64,000 nt of DNA from Arcobacter iocasae. GTDB taxonomy: Bacteria > Campylobacterota > Campylobacteria > Campylobacterales > Arcobacteraceae. Both the position numbers and the translations under genes were made by a program. The DNA is taken from NCBI RefSeq assembly GCF_042214795.1, contig NZ_CP090177.1:1426001-1490000 (forward strand). The letters run 5' to 3'. Shown one piece after another: positions 33,737-42,266 of this stretch. Positions within the stretch are counted from its first letter, which is position 1; every line of letters starts with the position of its first letter. The notes below the pieces were generated by a model. It was given only the letters and a program-made list of their open reading frames with translations, ran no database searches and was not told where the DNA came from.

Positions 33737-35089
33737 ATGGCAGAAATTAAAAAAATCTTAATAGCTAATAGGGGAGAAATTGTTCAAAGAGCAGTTCGAA
33801 CTATTAGGGAAATGGGTAAAAAATCAGTTGCAATTTATAGTGCAGGGGATAAAGAAGCTTCATATTTAAAACATGCTGATGAAGCAGTTTGTATTGGTGG
33901 TGCTAAATCTAGTGAATCTTATTTAAATATTCCTGCAATTATTACAGCAGCTGAAATGACAGGTTGTGATGCAATTTTCCCAGGGTATGGGTTTTTATCT
34001 GAAAATCAAGATTTTGTAGAAATTTGTAGATTACACAATATTAAATTTATAGGTCCTTCTGTTGAAGTAATGGAAAAAATGGCTGATAAGTCTAAAGCAA
34101 AAGAAGAGATGGTACGAGCAGGAGTTCCTGTTGTTCCTGGATCTACTGGAGCTGTTCATAATGTGGAAGAAGGAAGAAAAGTAGCTCGTGAGATAGGTTA
34201 TCCAATTATGGCAAAAGCATCTGCTGGTGGTGGTGGTAGAGGTATGAGACTTATTGAATCAGAAGATAAGTTCGACCAACTTTTCACAGCAGCTTCAAGC
34301 GAAGCCCTAGCCGCTTTTGGTGATGGAACTATGTACTTAGAAAGATTTATCAATAATCCAAGACATATTGAAGTTCAAGTTGTAGGTGACTCTCATGGAA
34401 ATGCTATTCATATAGGTGAGAGAGATTGTTCACTGCAAAGAAGACATCAAAAGGTTATTGAAGAATCTCCAGCAATTATATTAAATGATGAAACTAGAGC
34501 AAAACTTCATGCTGTGGCAGTAAAAGCTACTAAATATTTAAATTACGAAGGTGCTGGTACTTTTGAATTTTTAGCAGATGATAAACAAAATATCTATTTT
34601 ATGGAAATGAATACAAGACTTCAAGTTGAACATCCAGTTTCTGAAATGGTTTCAGGAATTGATATTGTTGAGCTTATGATTAAAGTTGCAGAAGGAGAAG
34701 AAGTTCCTCCTCAGGAAACAATTAAATTTAGAGGTCATGCAATAGAGTGTAGAATTACAGCAGAAGATCCAAATACATTTTTACCAAGTCCTGGAAAAAT
34801 CACTCAATGGATGGTTCCTGGTGGAAGAAATGTAAGAGTTGATTCTCACATTTATACAAATTATGTAGTGCCTCCTTATTATGACTCTATGATTGGGAAA
34901 CTAATCGTTTGGGGAAGAGATAGAGAAAAAGCTATCAAAATTATGAAAAGAGCTTTAAATGAGTTTGAAGTATATGGAATCAAGACAACTATTCCTTTTC
35001 ATATTAAAATGATGGGAAATAAAGATTTCAATAATAATACTTATGATACAAAATACCTAGAACACTACAAAGGTTTAGGTGATATTTAA
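33737..35089 (+). CDS. accC: Acetyl-CoA carboxylase biotin carboxylase subunit
   Basis: 450 aa, standard AccC length. N-terminal KILIANRGEIVQRAVRTIRE, the glycine-rich ATP loop KASAGGGGRGMR, RHIEVQVVGD, HIGERDCSLQRRHQKVIEE, and the active-site MNTRLQVEHPVSE are all present. It carboxylates the biotin of AccB with ATP and bicarbonate. A hairpin follows the stop codon directly. Confidence 0.97.
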   Translation: MAEIKKILIANRGEIVQRAVRTIREMGKKSVAIYSAGDKEASYLKHADEAVCIGGAKSSESYLNIPAIITAAEMTGCDAIFPGYGFLSENQDFVEICRLHNIKFIGPSVEVMEKMADKSKAKEEMVRAGVPVVPGSTGAVHNVEEGRKVAREIGYPIMAKASAGGGGRGMRLIESEDKFDQLFTAASSEALAAFGDGTMYLERFINNPRHIEVQVVGDSHGNAIHIGERDCSLQRRHQKVIEESPAIILNDETRAKLHAVAVKATKYLNYEGAGTFEFLADDKQNIYFMEMNTRLQVEHPVSEMVSGIDIVELMIKVAEGEEVPPQETIKFRGHAIECRITAEDPNTFLPSPGKITQWMVPGGRNVRVDSHIYTNYVVPPYYDSMIGKLIVWGRDREKAIKIMKRALNEFEVYGIKTTIPFHIKMMGNKDFNNNTYDTKYLEHYKGLGDI

Positions 35090-35114
35090 CAAAAGAGCAT
35101 AAAACTCTTTTGTT
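35088..35114 (+). terminator. Hairpin after accC
   Basis: AACAAAAGAG (35088-35097) and CTCTTTTGTT (35105-35114) form a 10-bp perfect inverted repeat with a seven-base loop, beginning within the stop codon. No U-run follows, so termination may be partial. Confidence 0.6.
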
Positions 35115-35281
35115 AAAGCTTAAACTAATACAAATTTGTATATAATCCAGCAAATATACACAATTATACTTATTACTCACTCATTTAGTTACTGTACACT
35201 TTTATAACTAAACTGTTTTATCAAGTTTCAAACTTTTAGTTTTAAATATATACGTGTATATAAAATACACAAAGGTAATTA
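35115..35281 (+). promoter_or_regulatory. Long upstream region of the DEAD helicase gene
   Basis: This 167-bp non-coding stretch precedes the helicase. It contains an imperfect palindrome TATATACGTGTATATA near 35249-35264 and several TATAAT-like boxes (for example TATAATCC near 35141). A long 5' leader would suit a cold-responsive RNA helicase mRNA, but I see no defined cold-shock motif. Confidence 0.3.
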
Positions 35282-36754
35282 ATGAATTTCTCAGATTTCA
35301 ATTTTAAAGAAGAACTACAAAAGGCTATTGATGACGCAGGTTTCACACAACCTAGTCCTATTCAAGAAGATGCTATTCCTGTAGTTTTAAGTGGTAAAGA
35401 TATGGTTGGTCAAGCACAAACTGGTACTGGTAAAACAGCAGCATTTGGTCTTCCAATGATTAATATGATGAAAGGTAACTCTGGCGTTGAAGCTGTAGTT
35501 ATTGTTCCAACAAGAGAACTTGCAATGCAAGTTTCTGATGAATTATTTAGATTCGGTAAAAGTTCAGGAATGAACACAGCAACTGTTTATGGTGGTCAAT
35601 CTTATTCTATGCAATTAAAAAATATAGATAGAGCATCTATTATTGTTGCAACTCCTGGTAGACTAATTGACTTATTAAAAGGTAAAAAAATTAATATCAA
35701 ACCATCTTTTGTAGTTTTAGATGAAGCTGATGAGATGTTAGATATGGGATTCCTTGATGATATTAAAGAAATCTTTACATATCTACCAAAAGAGAGACAA
35801 ACACTACTATTCTCTGCAACAATGCCAGTTGCTATCAAAAAACTTGCACAAAATATTTTAAAAGAGCCTGAGTTTATTACTGTTACAAAAGCAGAAATGA
35901 CTAACTCTAAAATTACTCAATTATTTTATGTAGTTGATGAATATGAAAGAGATGATGCATTAATCAGACTTTTTGATTTCAAAAACCCTGAAAAATCTAT
36001 CATATTTTGTCGCACAAAAAAGGAAGTTGATAGATTATCAACTTACCTAGTGTCTCAAGGACATATGGCTAAAGGTCTTCATGGAGATATGGAACAAAGA
36101 CAAAGAGAAGAAGTAATTAGATCTTTCAAAAAAGGTGCACTTGATGTTCTTATTGCTACTGATGTTGCAGCAAGAGGGTTAGATGTAAATGATGTATCTC
36201 ATGTATTTAATTATCATTTACCATTTGATTCTGAGTCTTATGTACATAGAATTGGAAGAACAGGAAGAGCTGGGAAAGAGGGTGTTGCTATTTCAATTGT
36301 AACTCCTCATGAGTTTAGAATGATTCAAAAGATTCAAAAAACTACTGGTGGAAAAATGGAAGCGAAAGTTATTCCTAATATCGACTCGGTTAAAGAGAAA
36401 AAAACTAGTACTTTAAAAGGTAAAATTTCTGAACAAAAAGTTTATGATTCTGGAATTGCACTTGTAGAGAGTTTAAAAGAGGAATTTGATTTATCAACTA
36501 TTGCTTTTAAATTAGCTTCAATTTTATCTGATGCTACTATTGTAAAAGGTAGTAACTATATAGGTAAATCAGAAATTGATATTAAAAAACTTTTCGAAAG
36601 ATTAAAAGACGACAAAGGAGATGATTCAAGAGGTCGAGGTGGTCAAAGAAGAGGTAGATTTGGTGGTGGAAATCGAAATCGAAATGGTGGCGGTGGAAAC
36701 CGAAACAGAAGTGGCGGTGGAGATAGAAACGGTGGAGGAAGAAGAAGAGATTAA
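35282..36754 (+). CDS. DEAD-box ATP-dependent RNA helicase
   Basis: 490 aa. Q motif FTQPSPIQEDAIP, motif I AQTGTGKT, Ia PTRELA, II DEADEMLDMGF, III SAT, V ARGLDVNDV and VI HRIGRTGRAG are complete in residues 1-370. Residues about 375-435 form a helicase C-terminal extension, and the last 45 residues are an RGG/Arg-Asn-Gly repeat tail that probably binds RNA. Likely roles are ribosome assembly or mRNA decay, possibly at low temperature. Its stop codon lies in a palindrome shared with the convergent gene. Confidence 0.93.
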   Translation: MNFSDFNFKEELQKAIDDAGFTQPSPIQEDAIPVVLSGKDMVGQAQTGTGKTAAFGLPMINMMKGNSGVEAVVIVPTRELAMQVSDELFRFGKSSGMNTATVYGGQSYSMQLKNIDRASIIVATPGRLIDLLKGKKINIKPSFVVLDEADEMLDMGFLDDIKEIFTYLPKERQTLLFSATMPVAIKKLAQNILKEPEFITVTKAEMTNSKITQLFYVVDEYERDDALIRLFDFKNPEKSIIFCRTKKEVDRLSTYLVSQGHMAKGLHGDMEQRQREEVIRSFKKGALDVLIATDVAARGLDVNDVSHVFNYHLPFDSESYVHRIGRTGRAGKEGVAISIVTPHEFRMIQKIQKTTGGKMEAKVIPNIDSVKEKKTSTLKGKISEQKVYDSGIALVESLKEEFDLSTIAFKLASILSDATIVKGSNYIGKSEIDIKKLFERLKDDKGDDSRGRGGQRRGRFGGGNRNRNGGGGNRNRSGGGDRNGGGRRRD

Positions 36755-36763
36755 TCTCTTCTT
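36742..36763. terminator. Palindromic bidirectional terminator encoding both C-termini
   Basis: AAGAAGAGATT and AATCTCTTCTT form a perfect 22-bp palindrome. Both convergent genes end inside it; on each strand it reads AGA-AGA-GAT-TAA, so both proteins finish with Arg-Arg-Asp. Confidence 0.75.
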
Positions 36764-36975
36764 TTCTCTTTATAGTACTTTTTAACAACTTTCGTTGCTT
36801 TTTTATAAGCTTCTTGAGTATTTTTTCCGAATGCTCTAAACACTCCATTTTTTCCAAAAAACTCAACACTTTCTAGTTCTCCATTTTTTATACCTACAAC
36901 GCTAAAAATATTAAATTTCTTTTTCATTTTAGATACTTCTGGAAATTCATTTTCTGTAATAACTTTTATAGTCAT
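36751..36975 (-). CDS. Small conserved-looking hypothetical protein
   Basis: 74 aa, basic. Strand-rich N-terminal half (KKFNIFSVVGIKNGELESVEFFGKNGVFRAFG) and a Lys-rich C-terminal helix (EAYKKATKVVKKYYKEKRRD). GAAAGGA precedes the ATG. The codon pattern and protein-like hydrophobicity suggest it is real; I do not recognise a family. It converges on the helicase gene with a four-base overlap and is divergent from the phosphate transporter. Confidence 0.65.
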   Translation of the reverse strand: MTIKVITENEFPEVSKMKKKFNIFSVVGIKNGELESVEFFGKNGVFRAFGKNTQEAYKKATKVVKKYYKEKRRD

Positions 36976-37020
36976 ATTCTTTCCTTTCTCTATAATTTAT
37001 TACCATTATATATAAAAGTA

Positions 37021-37038
37021 CTTAACTTATGCTTAACT
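37021..37038. promoter_or_regulatory. Tandem 7-bp box with 11-bp period upstream of the Pit gene
   Basis: CTTAACT-TATG-CTTAACT: two identical 7-bp units with a 4-bp spacer. This is the architecture of PhoB/OmpR-type binding boxes, in the 239-bp region before the phosphate transporter. Confidence 0.45.
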
Positions 37039-37128
37039 AAATTCTTTATTAACAATTTATTAATATAGATTTATTTTAGAACAATTTATATAGTTTAATA
37101 ATAAGTTAATACTAAAAGGTATAAAAAT

Positions 37129-37146
37129 TTAAGTTTAGTTTAAGTT
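37129..37146. promoter_or_regulatory. Second tandem 7-bp box with 11-bp period upstream of the Pit gene
   Basis: TTAAGTT-TAGT-TTAAGTT: again two identical 7-bp units with a 4-bp spacer, about 70 bp before the transporter start. It resembles a response-regulator (Pho-box-like) site. Confidence 0.45.
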
Positions 37147-37214
37147 TTATGTAACTAGAGAGTGGGTAATATTCTAGCTACTGAAAATTACAAAATGGTT
37201 ACAAAAGGATATAT

Positions 37215-38795
37215 TTGGATTTTAATACCATAAAAAGAATGGATGAAGCAAGAGACAAGTCTCTTCCAAGTTTTGCAAAACTTTCTCTTGCATTATTGTT
37301 TATAGTTATTGTATTTTTGTGGAGTTACTCTTCACATGAAGAACTACCAAATAACAGCTTTTTGATTATTGGTGCTGTATTTGGGGCTTATATGGCAATG
37401 AATATTGGTGCAAATGATGTAGCTAATAATGTTGGTCCAGCAGTAGGTGCTAAAGCTATGACACTTATGTGGGCTATTATTATTGCAGCCATATTTGAAG
37501 CTCTGGGAGCTTTGGTTGCTGGGGGAGATGTTGTTAACACGATTAAAAAAGGAATTATCAATCCAGATTTAATTTCAAATCCACAAATTTTTGTTTGGGC
37601 TATGACAGCTGCTCTTTTATCTGCTGCCTTGTGGCTTAATTTTGCAACATCTATTGGTGCTCCTGTTTCTACTACTCATTCAATCGTTGGTGGAGTTATG
37701 GGTGCAGGTATTGCTGCTGCTGGTTTTGACATTGTTTCATGGGAAACAATGGGCAAGATTGCCGCCTCTTGGGTTATCTCACCGATATTAGGTGGTGTTA
37801 TTGCTGCATTGTTTTTATATTTTATTAAAAAAAATATCATGTTTAAAGATGAAAAACTAACTTCAGCTAAGAAGTTTGTACCTATCTTGATTGCATTTAT
37901 GACATGGGCTTTTTCTACATATATTATTTTAAAAGGTTTAAAACATCTTGTAAAAGTTGATTTTATTACTGCTTTAATTCTTGGTCTTATTATTTCAATT
38001 GTTGTATTTGTTCTTGTTAAACCAATGATTGCAAAAAAATCATCAAAATTATCAGATGATAGAATAAGTGTAAATAGTCTGTTTAATATCCCTTTGATTT
38101 TTGCTGCTGCTTTGTTATCTTTTGCCCATGGTGCAAATGATGTTGCAAATGCAATTGGACCATTGGCTGCTATTAATGATGCGGTAATGAATGCTACAAT
38201 TTCGCCAAAAGTTGGTATTCCTTTATGGGTTATGGCTGTTGGTGCTTTTGGTATTGCTATTGGTTTAGCACTTTATGGGCCTAGACTTATTAAAACAGTT
38301 GGTTCAGAAATTACTGAACTTGATCAAGTAAGGGCTTTTTCTATTGCAATGGCAGCAGCTATTACTGTTATTATTGCTTCTCAACTTGGTCTTCCAGTCT
38401 CTTCTACTCATATCGCAGTTGGAGGAGTTTTTGGTGTTGGTTTTTTAAGAGAGTGGTTAGACTCTTCTGAAGAGAAATTTTTAAAAGAAATTAGAAGTAA
38501 ATTTAAAAAAGACAAGAATCTATTAGATAAATATCAATTAGAGTTAGGTCAACTTGCGGCTAAAGACTCTAAGTCAAAAGTTGATTATAAAAGAATTGTT
38601 GAATTATATAATTTGATTGATGAAAAAGATGAAAGAGTTAAAATAGAGAAAAAAGAGTTTAAATCAGCAAAACGAATAAAATATGTTAAAAGAGATGCAA
38701 TTAAAAAAATTATTGCAGCTTGGATAATTACTGTTCCTGCTGCTGCATTTGTATCTGCTACTATCTTTTTTATGATAAAAGGTATGATGCTTTAA
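37215..38795 (+). CDS. Inorganic phosphate transporter, Pit family
   Basis: 526 aa. Duplicated PiT signatures GANDVANNVGPAVGAKAM (about 69-86) and GANDVANAIGPLAAI (about 306-320), each followed by VSTTH/VSSTH motifs; about ten to twelve membrane segments. A charged cytoplasmic insert (about 430-500, Lys/Glu/Asp-rich) precedes the last helix. The start is taken as TTG 37215 with AAAAGGA five bases upstream; ATG 37239 is the alternative. It imports phosphate, or metal phosphate, with H+ or Na+. Confidence 0.9.
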   Translation: MDFNTIKRMDEARDKSLPSFAKLSLALLFIVIVFLWSYSSHEELPNNSFLIIGAVFGAYMAMNIGANDVANNVGPAVGAKAMTLMWAIIIAAIFEALGALVAGGDVVNTIKKGIINPDLISNPQIFVWAMTAALLSAALWLNFATSIGAPVSTTHSIVGGVMGAGIAAAGFDIVSWETMGKIAASWVISPILGGVIAALFLYFIKKNIMFKDEKLTSAKKFVPILIAFMTWAFSTYIILKGLKHLVKVDFITALILGLIISIVVFVLVKPMIAKKSSKLSDDRISVNSLFNIPLIFAAALLSFAHGANDVANAIGPLAAINDAVMNATISPKVGIPLWVMAVGAFGIAIGLALYGPRLIKTVGSEITELDQVRAFSIAMAAAITVIIASQLGLPVSSTHIAVGGVFGVGFLREWLDSSEEKFLKEIRSKFKKDKNLLDKYQLELGQLAAKDSKSKVDYKRIVELYNLIDEKDERVKIEKKEFKSAKRIKYVKRDAIKKIIAAWIITVPAAAFVSATIFFMIKGMML

Positions 38796-38861
38796 TTTCT
38801 AAATTTTCTTAATTAATGTACCTTATGATAATATTTCAGAAATTATCATGAGGAACATTTC

Positions 38862-39779
38862 ATTCAAGCTTTAATCTCAGTTGCTACTATTTACTTATTT
38901 ATTTTAATTGGCTTTGTTTTTAAAAAATCTTTTAAAGGTGAAGTAAATGAGAGAACATTAGTATTATTAAATTTATATTTTCTTCAACCTTTACTTGTAT
39001 TTTGGGGTTTAACTAGAGCTCCTATAAGTAAAGAATTCCTTCTTACTCCTGTAGTAACGGGTACATCTCTTTTGATTGTTTTAATTATTTTATATCTGTA
39101 TTCTTTGAGATTTTTTAAAAAAGATGTTCAGGATAAATCTGTTTTTTTAGCCTCATCTCTAGTAGGAAATACTGGTAATTTAGGTATTCCATTAGGAATA
39201 GCTATTTTTGGTTTACAAAGTGTTCCTTATACTTCTATTATCAATATTGTCAATGTATTTTATATGTATATATTTTCTGTTTATTTTTTTACAGGTGAAA
39301 AATTTAATATAAAATCTTCTTTAAAAGCAATTTTTAAAATGCCTGCAATTCATGTTACTTTTATTGCCATACTATTTAATTATTATGATTTACATATTAA
39401 TGCAGATTTTGAGAAGTTTTTTACTATGGGTGCATATACTGCAATTGTTATGCAGTTAGTTATATTTGGAATATTTATGTCTGATGTAAAAATTAAATCA
39501 GCGAATTGGCATTTGGCACTTAATATATCTTTATTTAAACATTTTATTTTACCTTCTGTTGGTCTTTGTGTTATCTTTTTATTTGATTTACCAGCTATGG
39601 TTAGTGCGATTATATTTATGGAACTATTTGTTCCCCTTGCTGTGAATAATGTAAATCTTGCATCTTTATATAAATGTAAGCCAATTGATGCAACTTTTTC
39701 AGTTCTAGTTAGTTCTCTTATATTTGTGATTTTAACTTATGCTTATATTCTTTTAATCAATTATTTCTTCGGATTATAA
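38862..39779 (+). CDS. AEC (auxin efflux carrier) family transporter with apparent AUU start
   Basis: The open frame extends upstream of the first TTG (39072) to a stop at 38829; the upstream codons encode the expected first helices of an AEC protein (TIYLFILIGFVFKK, then LYFLQPLLVFWGL). No ATG/GTG/TTG start is available there. ATT at 38862 lies six bases after AGGAA, giving a 305-aa protein, normal for this family. Ten hydrophobic segments with the central GNTGNLGIPLG motif. It is probably an exporter of organic acids or amino acids. A hairpin (38826-38848) sits just upstream. Confidence 0.78.
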   Translation: MQALISVATIYLFILIGFVFKKSFKGEVNERTLVLLNLYFLQPLLVFWGLTRAPISKEFLLTPVVTGTSLLIVLIILYLYSLRFFKKDVQDKSVFLASSLVGNTGNLGIPLGIAIFGLQSVPYTSIINIVNVFYMYIFSVYFFTGEKFNIKSSLKAIFKMPAIHVTFIAILFNYYDLHINADFEKFFTMGAYTAIVMQLVIFGIFMSDVKIKSANWHLALNISLFKHFILPSVGLCVIFLFDLPAMVSAIIFMELFVPLAVNNVNLASLYKCKPIDATFSVLVSSLIFVILTYAYILLINYFFGL

Positions 39780-39780
39780 T

Positions 39781-41562
39781 ATGTGTGGAATATTAGGTTC
39801 TAATTTTATTTCAAATAATTTTGACTCAGCCTTAGCTATTATGAATAATAGAGGGCCAGATTATTCTATGGTTTTCAATCATAAGAATTACCAATTTGGT
39901 CATACAAGATTGTCTATTATTGATGTTGATGATGAAGCCAATCAGCCTATGATATTTGATGATATTTTGATTGTTTTTAATGGTGAAATTTATAATTACA
40001 AAGAGTTAATAAAAGTTGAAAATCTTATTTGTAAAACATCCTCTGATACTGAAGTGATTATTAGGTTATATCAAAAGTATGGTATTGATTTTTTAAATAA
40101 ATTAAATGGTATGTTTTCTTTTGTGATTTTTGATTTAAAGCAGGAGAAGTATTTTTGTGCCAGAGATAGATATGGGAAAAAACCGTTTTTTTATTACTTC
40201 AAAGAGAATAAATTTATCTTTTCTTCTTCTATTAAATCTATAATAAAAATATTGGGTTTTACTCCAAAATTAAACAAGGTCGCTTTGTCTCAGTATTTAC
40301 AATATTTTGTTTCTTTAAATGATTTAACTTTTTATAATGATATTAATAAATTAGAAGCCTCTTCTTATATGATTGTGTCTAATAATGAGTTATTTATCAA
40401 AAAATATTATAAAATCAATACTTACAAAAAAGTTGTTGATGAAAAACAAGCTTTAAATGATATTGAAGAGCTTTTATTTAATAGTGTTGAATCTAGACTT
40501 GTAGGCGATGTGGAAGTAGGGAGCTTATTAAGTGGTGGAATAGATAGTTCACTTATCTCTGCTCTGTACACAAATATAACAAGTAAGCGTATTCACACTT
40601 TCTCTGTTGGATATAGTGATTATAAAAGCTATTCTGAGCTTCATTATGCTTCTTTAGTATCTAAAGATATTAATTCTATACATCATCCCTTAGAGGTATC
40701 TAGAAATGATTTTATTGATGTATTTGATGAAGTTATTGATGCATTAGAAGAACCACATGCTGATAGTGCTGCTTTTCCTTTATATTGTCTTACTAAATTA
40801 ATTAATAAAAAAGGAATAAAAGTTGTTTTAAGCGGTGAGGGTAGTGATGAACTTTTTTTAGGATATGATAACTATGCTAAGTTTCTAAAATATTATAAGT
40901 TCAAAGAATCTTTATCAAACGATCAAGATGGCTTTTTAAAAGATATCATTTCTGCTTTGCAAAATAATACTAAAGAGAGTGAATATTTACGAAGAGTGGT
41001 TACCGATGAAAATATTTATAACTCTTTTGGTGAGATATATACTACTATACAAAAAAAGCGTTTATTTAAGCGTCTTCCTACTTTCAAACAAGAAAAAGCA
41101 AAAAAAGATCCTGTTGATTGGATGAGTTATATTGATTTGAAAATTTGGTTAGGACAATCATTACTTTCTAAAGTTGATAGAATTTCAATGGCAAACTCTA
41201 TTGAGGTTAGAACTCCATTTTTGGATTATAGATTAGTTGATTATCTGTTTAGTGTTGACACTATATTAAAAACTGGAGATACAAATAAATATTTATTAAA
41301 AAAGATTGCTAGTAAATATATTCCAGAAAAAATTATCAACAGAACTAAAAAAGGTTTTAACTCTCCATATAATGAATGGATTTTTAATAGTCATGGTGAA
41401 GATTTATTAAAAACTATTTTAAATGTTAATCGTGAAACAAATTTATTCAACGATGATTATGTTATTATGATTTATAATCTTGCTAAAAAAAATAAATTCA
41501 AACAACATTTTTGGTCCTTGTATATTTTTTCTTACTGGTTCAACAAAAATTATCTTATTTAA
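39781..41562 (+). CDS. asnB: Glutamine-hydrolysing asparagine synthetase
   Basis: 593 aa. Cys2 (MCGILG) is the class II amidotransferase nucleophile; the glutaminase domain spans 1-190 with NRGPD and FNGEIYN. The synthetase domain has the PP-loop SGGIDSSLISALY near 250 and the SGEGSDELFLGY motif near 345. It makes asparagine, or amidates a related carboxylate during surface-glycan synthesis. The ATG is one base after the AEC gene stop. A small unknown gene follows 11 bases later. Confidence 0.9.
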   Translation: MCGILGSNFISNNFDSALAIMNNRGPDYSMVFNHKNYQFGHTRLSIIDVDDEANQPMIFDDILIVFNGEIYNYKELIKVENLICKTSSDTEVIIRLYQKYGIDFLNKLNGMFSFVIFDLKQEKYFCARDRYGKKPFFYYFKENKFIFSSSIKSIIKILGFTPKLNKVALSQYLQYFVSLNDLTFYNDINKLEASSYMIVSNNELFIKKYYKINTYKKVVDEKQALNDIEELLFNSVESRLVGDVEVGSLLSGGIDSSLISALYTNITSKRIHTFSVGYSDYKSYSELHYASLVSKDINSIHHPLEVSRNDFIDVFDEVIDALEEPHADSAAFPLYCLTKLINKKGIKVVLSGEGSDELFLGYDNYAKFLKYYKFKESLSNDQDGFLKDIISALQNNTKESEYLRRVVTDENIYNSFGEIYTTIQKKRLFKRLPTFKQEKAKKDPVDWMSYIDLKIWLGQSLLSKVDRISMANSIEVRTPFLDYRLVDYLFSVDTILKTGDTNKYLLKKIASKYIPEKIINRTKKGFNSPYNEWIFNSHGEDLLKTILNVNRETNLFNDDYVIMIYNLAKKNKFKQHFWSLYIFSYWFNKNYLI

Positions 41563-41573
41563 AAGGGTTATAA

Positions 41574-41879
41574 ATGACACTACTTATTCCTACTGATTCT
41601 AATAATAGACATGAATGTATTCTTTCAAGTATTGAAGAAAATAACTCATGGGCTTATGTAATTCTAAATGACGGACAAATAATTTCATGCGATTTTTTTG
41701 ATAGAGCTGAAGATGTAATTGAATGGATTGATTATGTTATTGTATTAAATGATAAAGAATATATTTGGCCTTTTGTTAATGATAAAATTAAAGTTCTCAT
41801 CTCAAATAACGAAAAAAGTATTGATGAAATAGTTGAATCTTTTCTTCTTAATAAGCTTAATTTATATACACAAAAGTAA
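41574..41879 (+). CDS. Small protein of unknown function downstream of asnB
   Basis: 101 aa, acidic. Begins MTLLIPTDSNNRHECILSSIEENNSWAYV and alternates strands and helices in a way loosely like the NifX/dinitrogenase cofactor-binding fold, but the match is weak and I do not assign it. It sits in an operon with asnB (AAAGGG Shine-Dalgarno) and is followed by a strong terminator. Confidence 0.6.
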   Translation: MTLLIPTDSNNRHECILSSIEENNSWAYVILNDGQIISCDFFDRAEDVIEWIDYVIVLNDKEYIWPFVNDKIKVLISNNEKSIDEIVESFLLNKLNLYTQK

Positions 41880-41884
41880 TCACT

Positions 41885-41931
41885 AGAATTTTACATTTTT
41901 TATTAAAATAAGATGTAAAATTCTCTTTTTT
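41885..41931 (+). terminator. Rho-independent terminator
   Basis: AGAATTTTACAT (41885-41896) and ATGTAAAATTCT (41913-41924) form a 12-bp perfect stem, followed by CTTTTTTT. It ends the AEC-asnB-small gene transcript. Confidence 0.8.
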
Positions 41932-41944
41932 TAATTATGTCTAG

Positions 41945-41970
41945 TTATATTTAGATATATCTAGATATAA
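41945..41970. promoter_or_regulatory. 26-bp palindromic operator before the ribbon-helix-helix gene
   Basis: Outer arms TTATAT/ATATAA flank the core TAGATATATCTA (41952-41963); 24 of 26 positions are symmetric. It lies 32 bases before the start of the ribbon-helix-helix gene. Further TAGAT/ATCTA half-sites flank it. It fits autoregulation by a dimeric RHH repressor. Confidence 0.6.
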
Positions 41971-42002
41971 TTGTTTAGATACTATTATTTAGGGCTTAAA
42001 TT

Positions 42003-42266
42003 ATGGAAAAAAGAAAAGTTGGTAGACCAATTCAGAAAATCGGTCGTGTAAAGATAGGAATGTCAATTGATGGTAAAACTAATGATTATTTGACAGAATT
42101 AAGTATAAACAGTGGTAAAACTAAAAGTAAAATTTTAGAAGAATCTATTGCTATGTATTATGAAAATAATAAAGAACTACAAGATAAAATTGTAATGGCA
42201 AATAAGTTGAAAGATGATCCTTATTTTCATTTTAGAGATGTCTTGAAAAAATCTTTGGATAAATAA
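42003..42266 (+). CDS. Ribbon-helix-helix-like DNA-binding protein
   Basis: 87 aa. A basic N-terminal arm (MEKRKVGRPIQKIGRVKIG) resembling an AT-hook-like RGRP element is followed by strand MSIDGKTNDYLTELS and helices with SGKTKSKILEESI, the CopG/Arc-type RHH pattern. It is likely a small repressor, possibly of its own promoter. It may be an orphan antitoxin, but no toxin gene is adjacent. It converges on the Fe-S subunit gene with no gap. Confidence 0.72.
   Translation: MEKRKVGRPIQKIGRVKIGMSIDGKTNDYLTELSINSGKTKSKILEESIAMYYENNKELQDKIVMANKLKDDPYFHFRDVLKKSLDK

Noticed and set aside
35321..35350. GGTTTCACACAACC in the helicase gene as parS
   Set aside because: Only about 10-11 of 16 positions match and the right arm is missing.
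42003..42266. Toxin-antitoxin pair formed by the RHH protein and neighbours
   Set aside because: Neither adjacent gene looks like a toxin; the following gene is a convergent Fe-S subunit.
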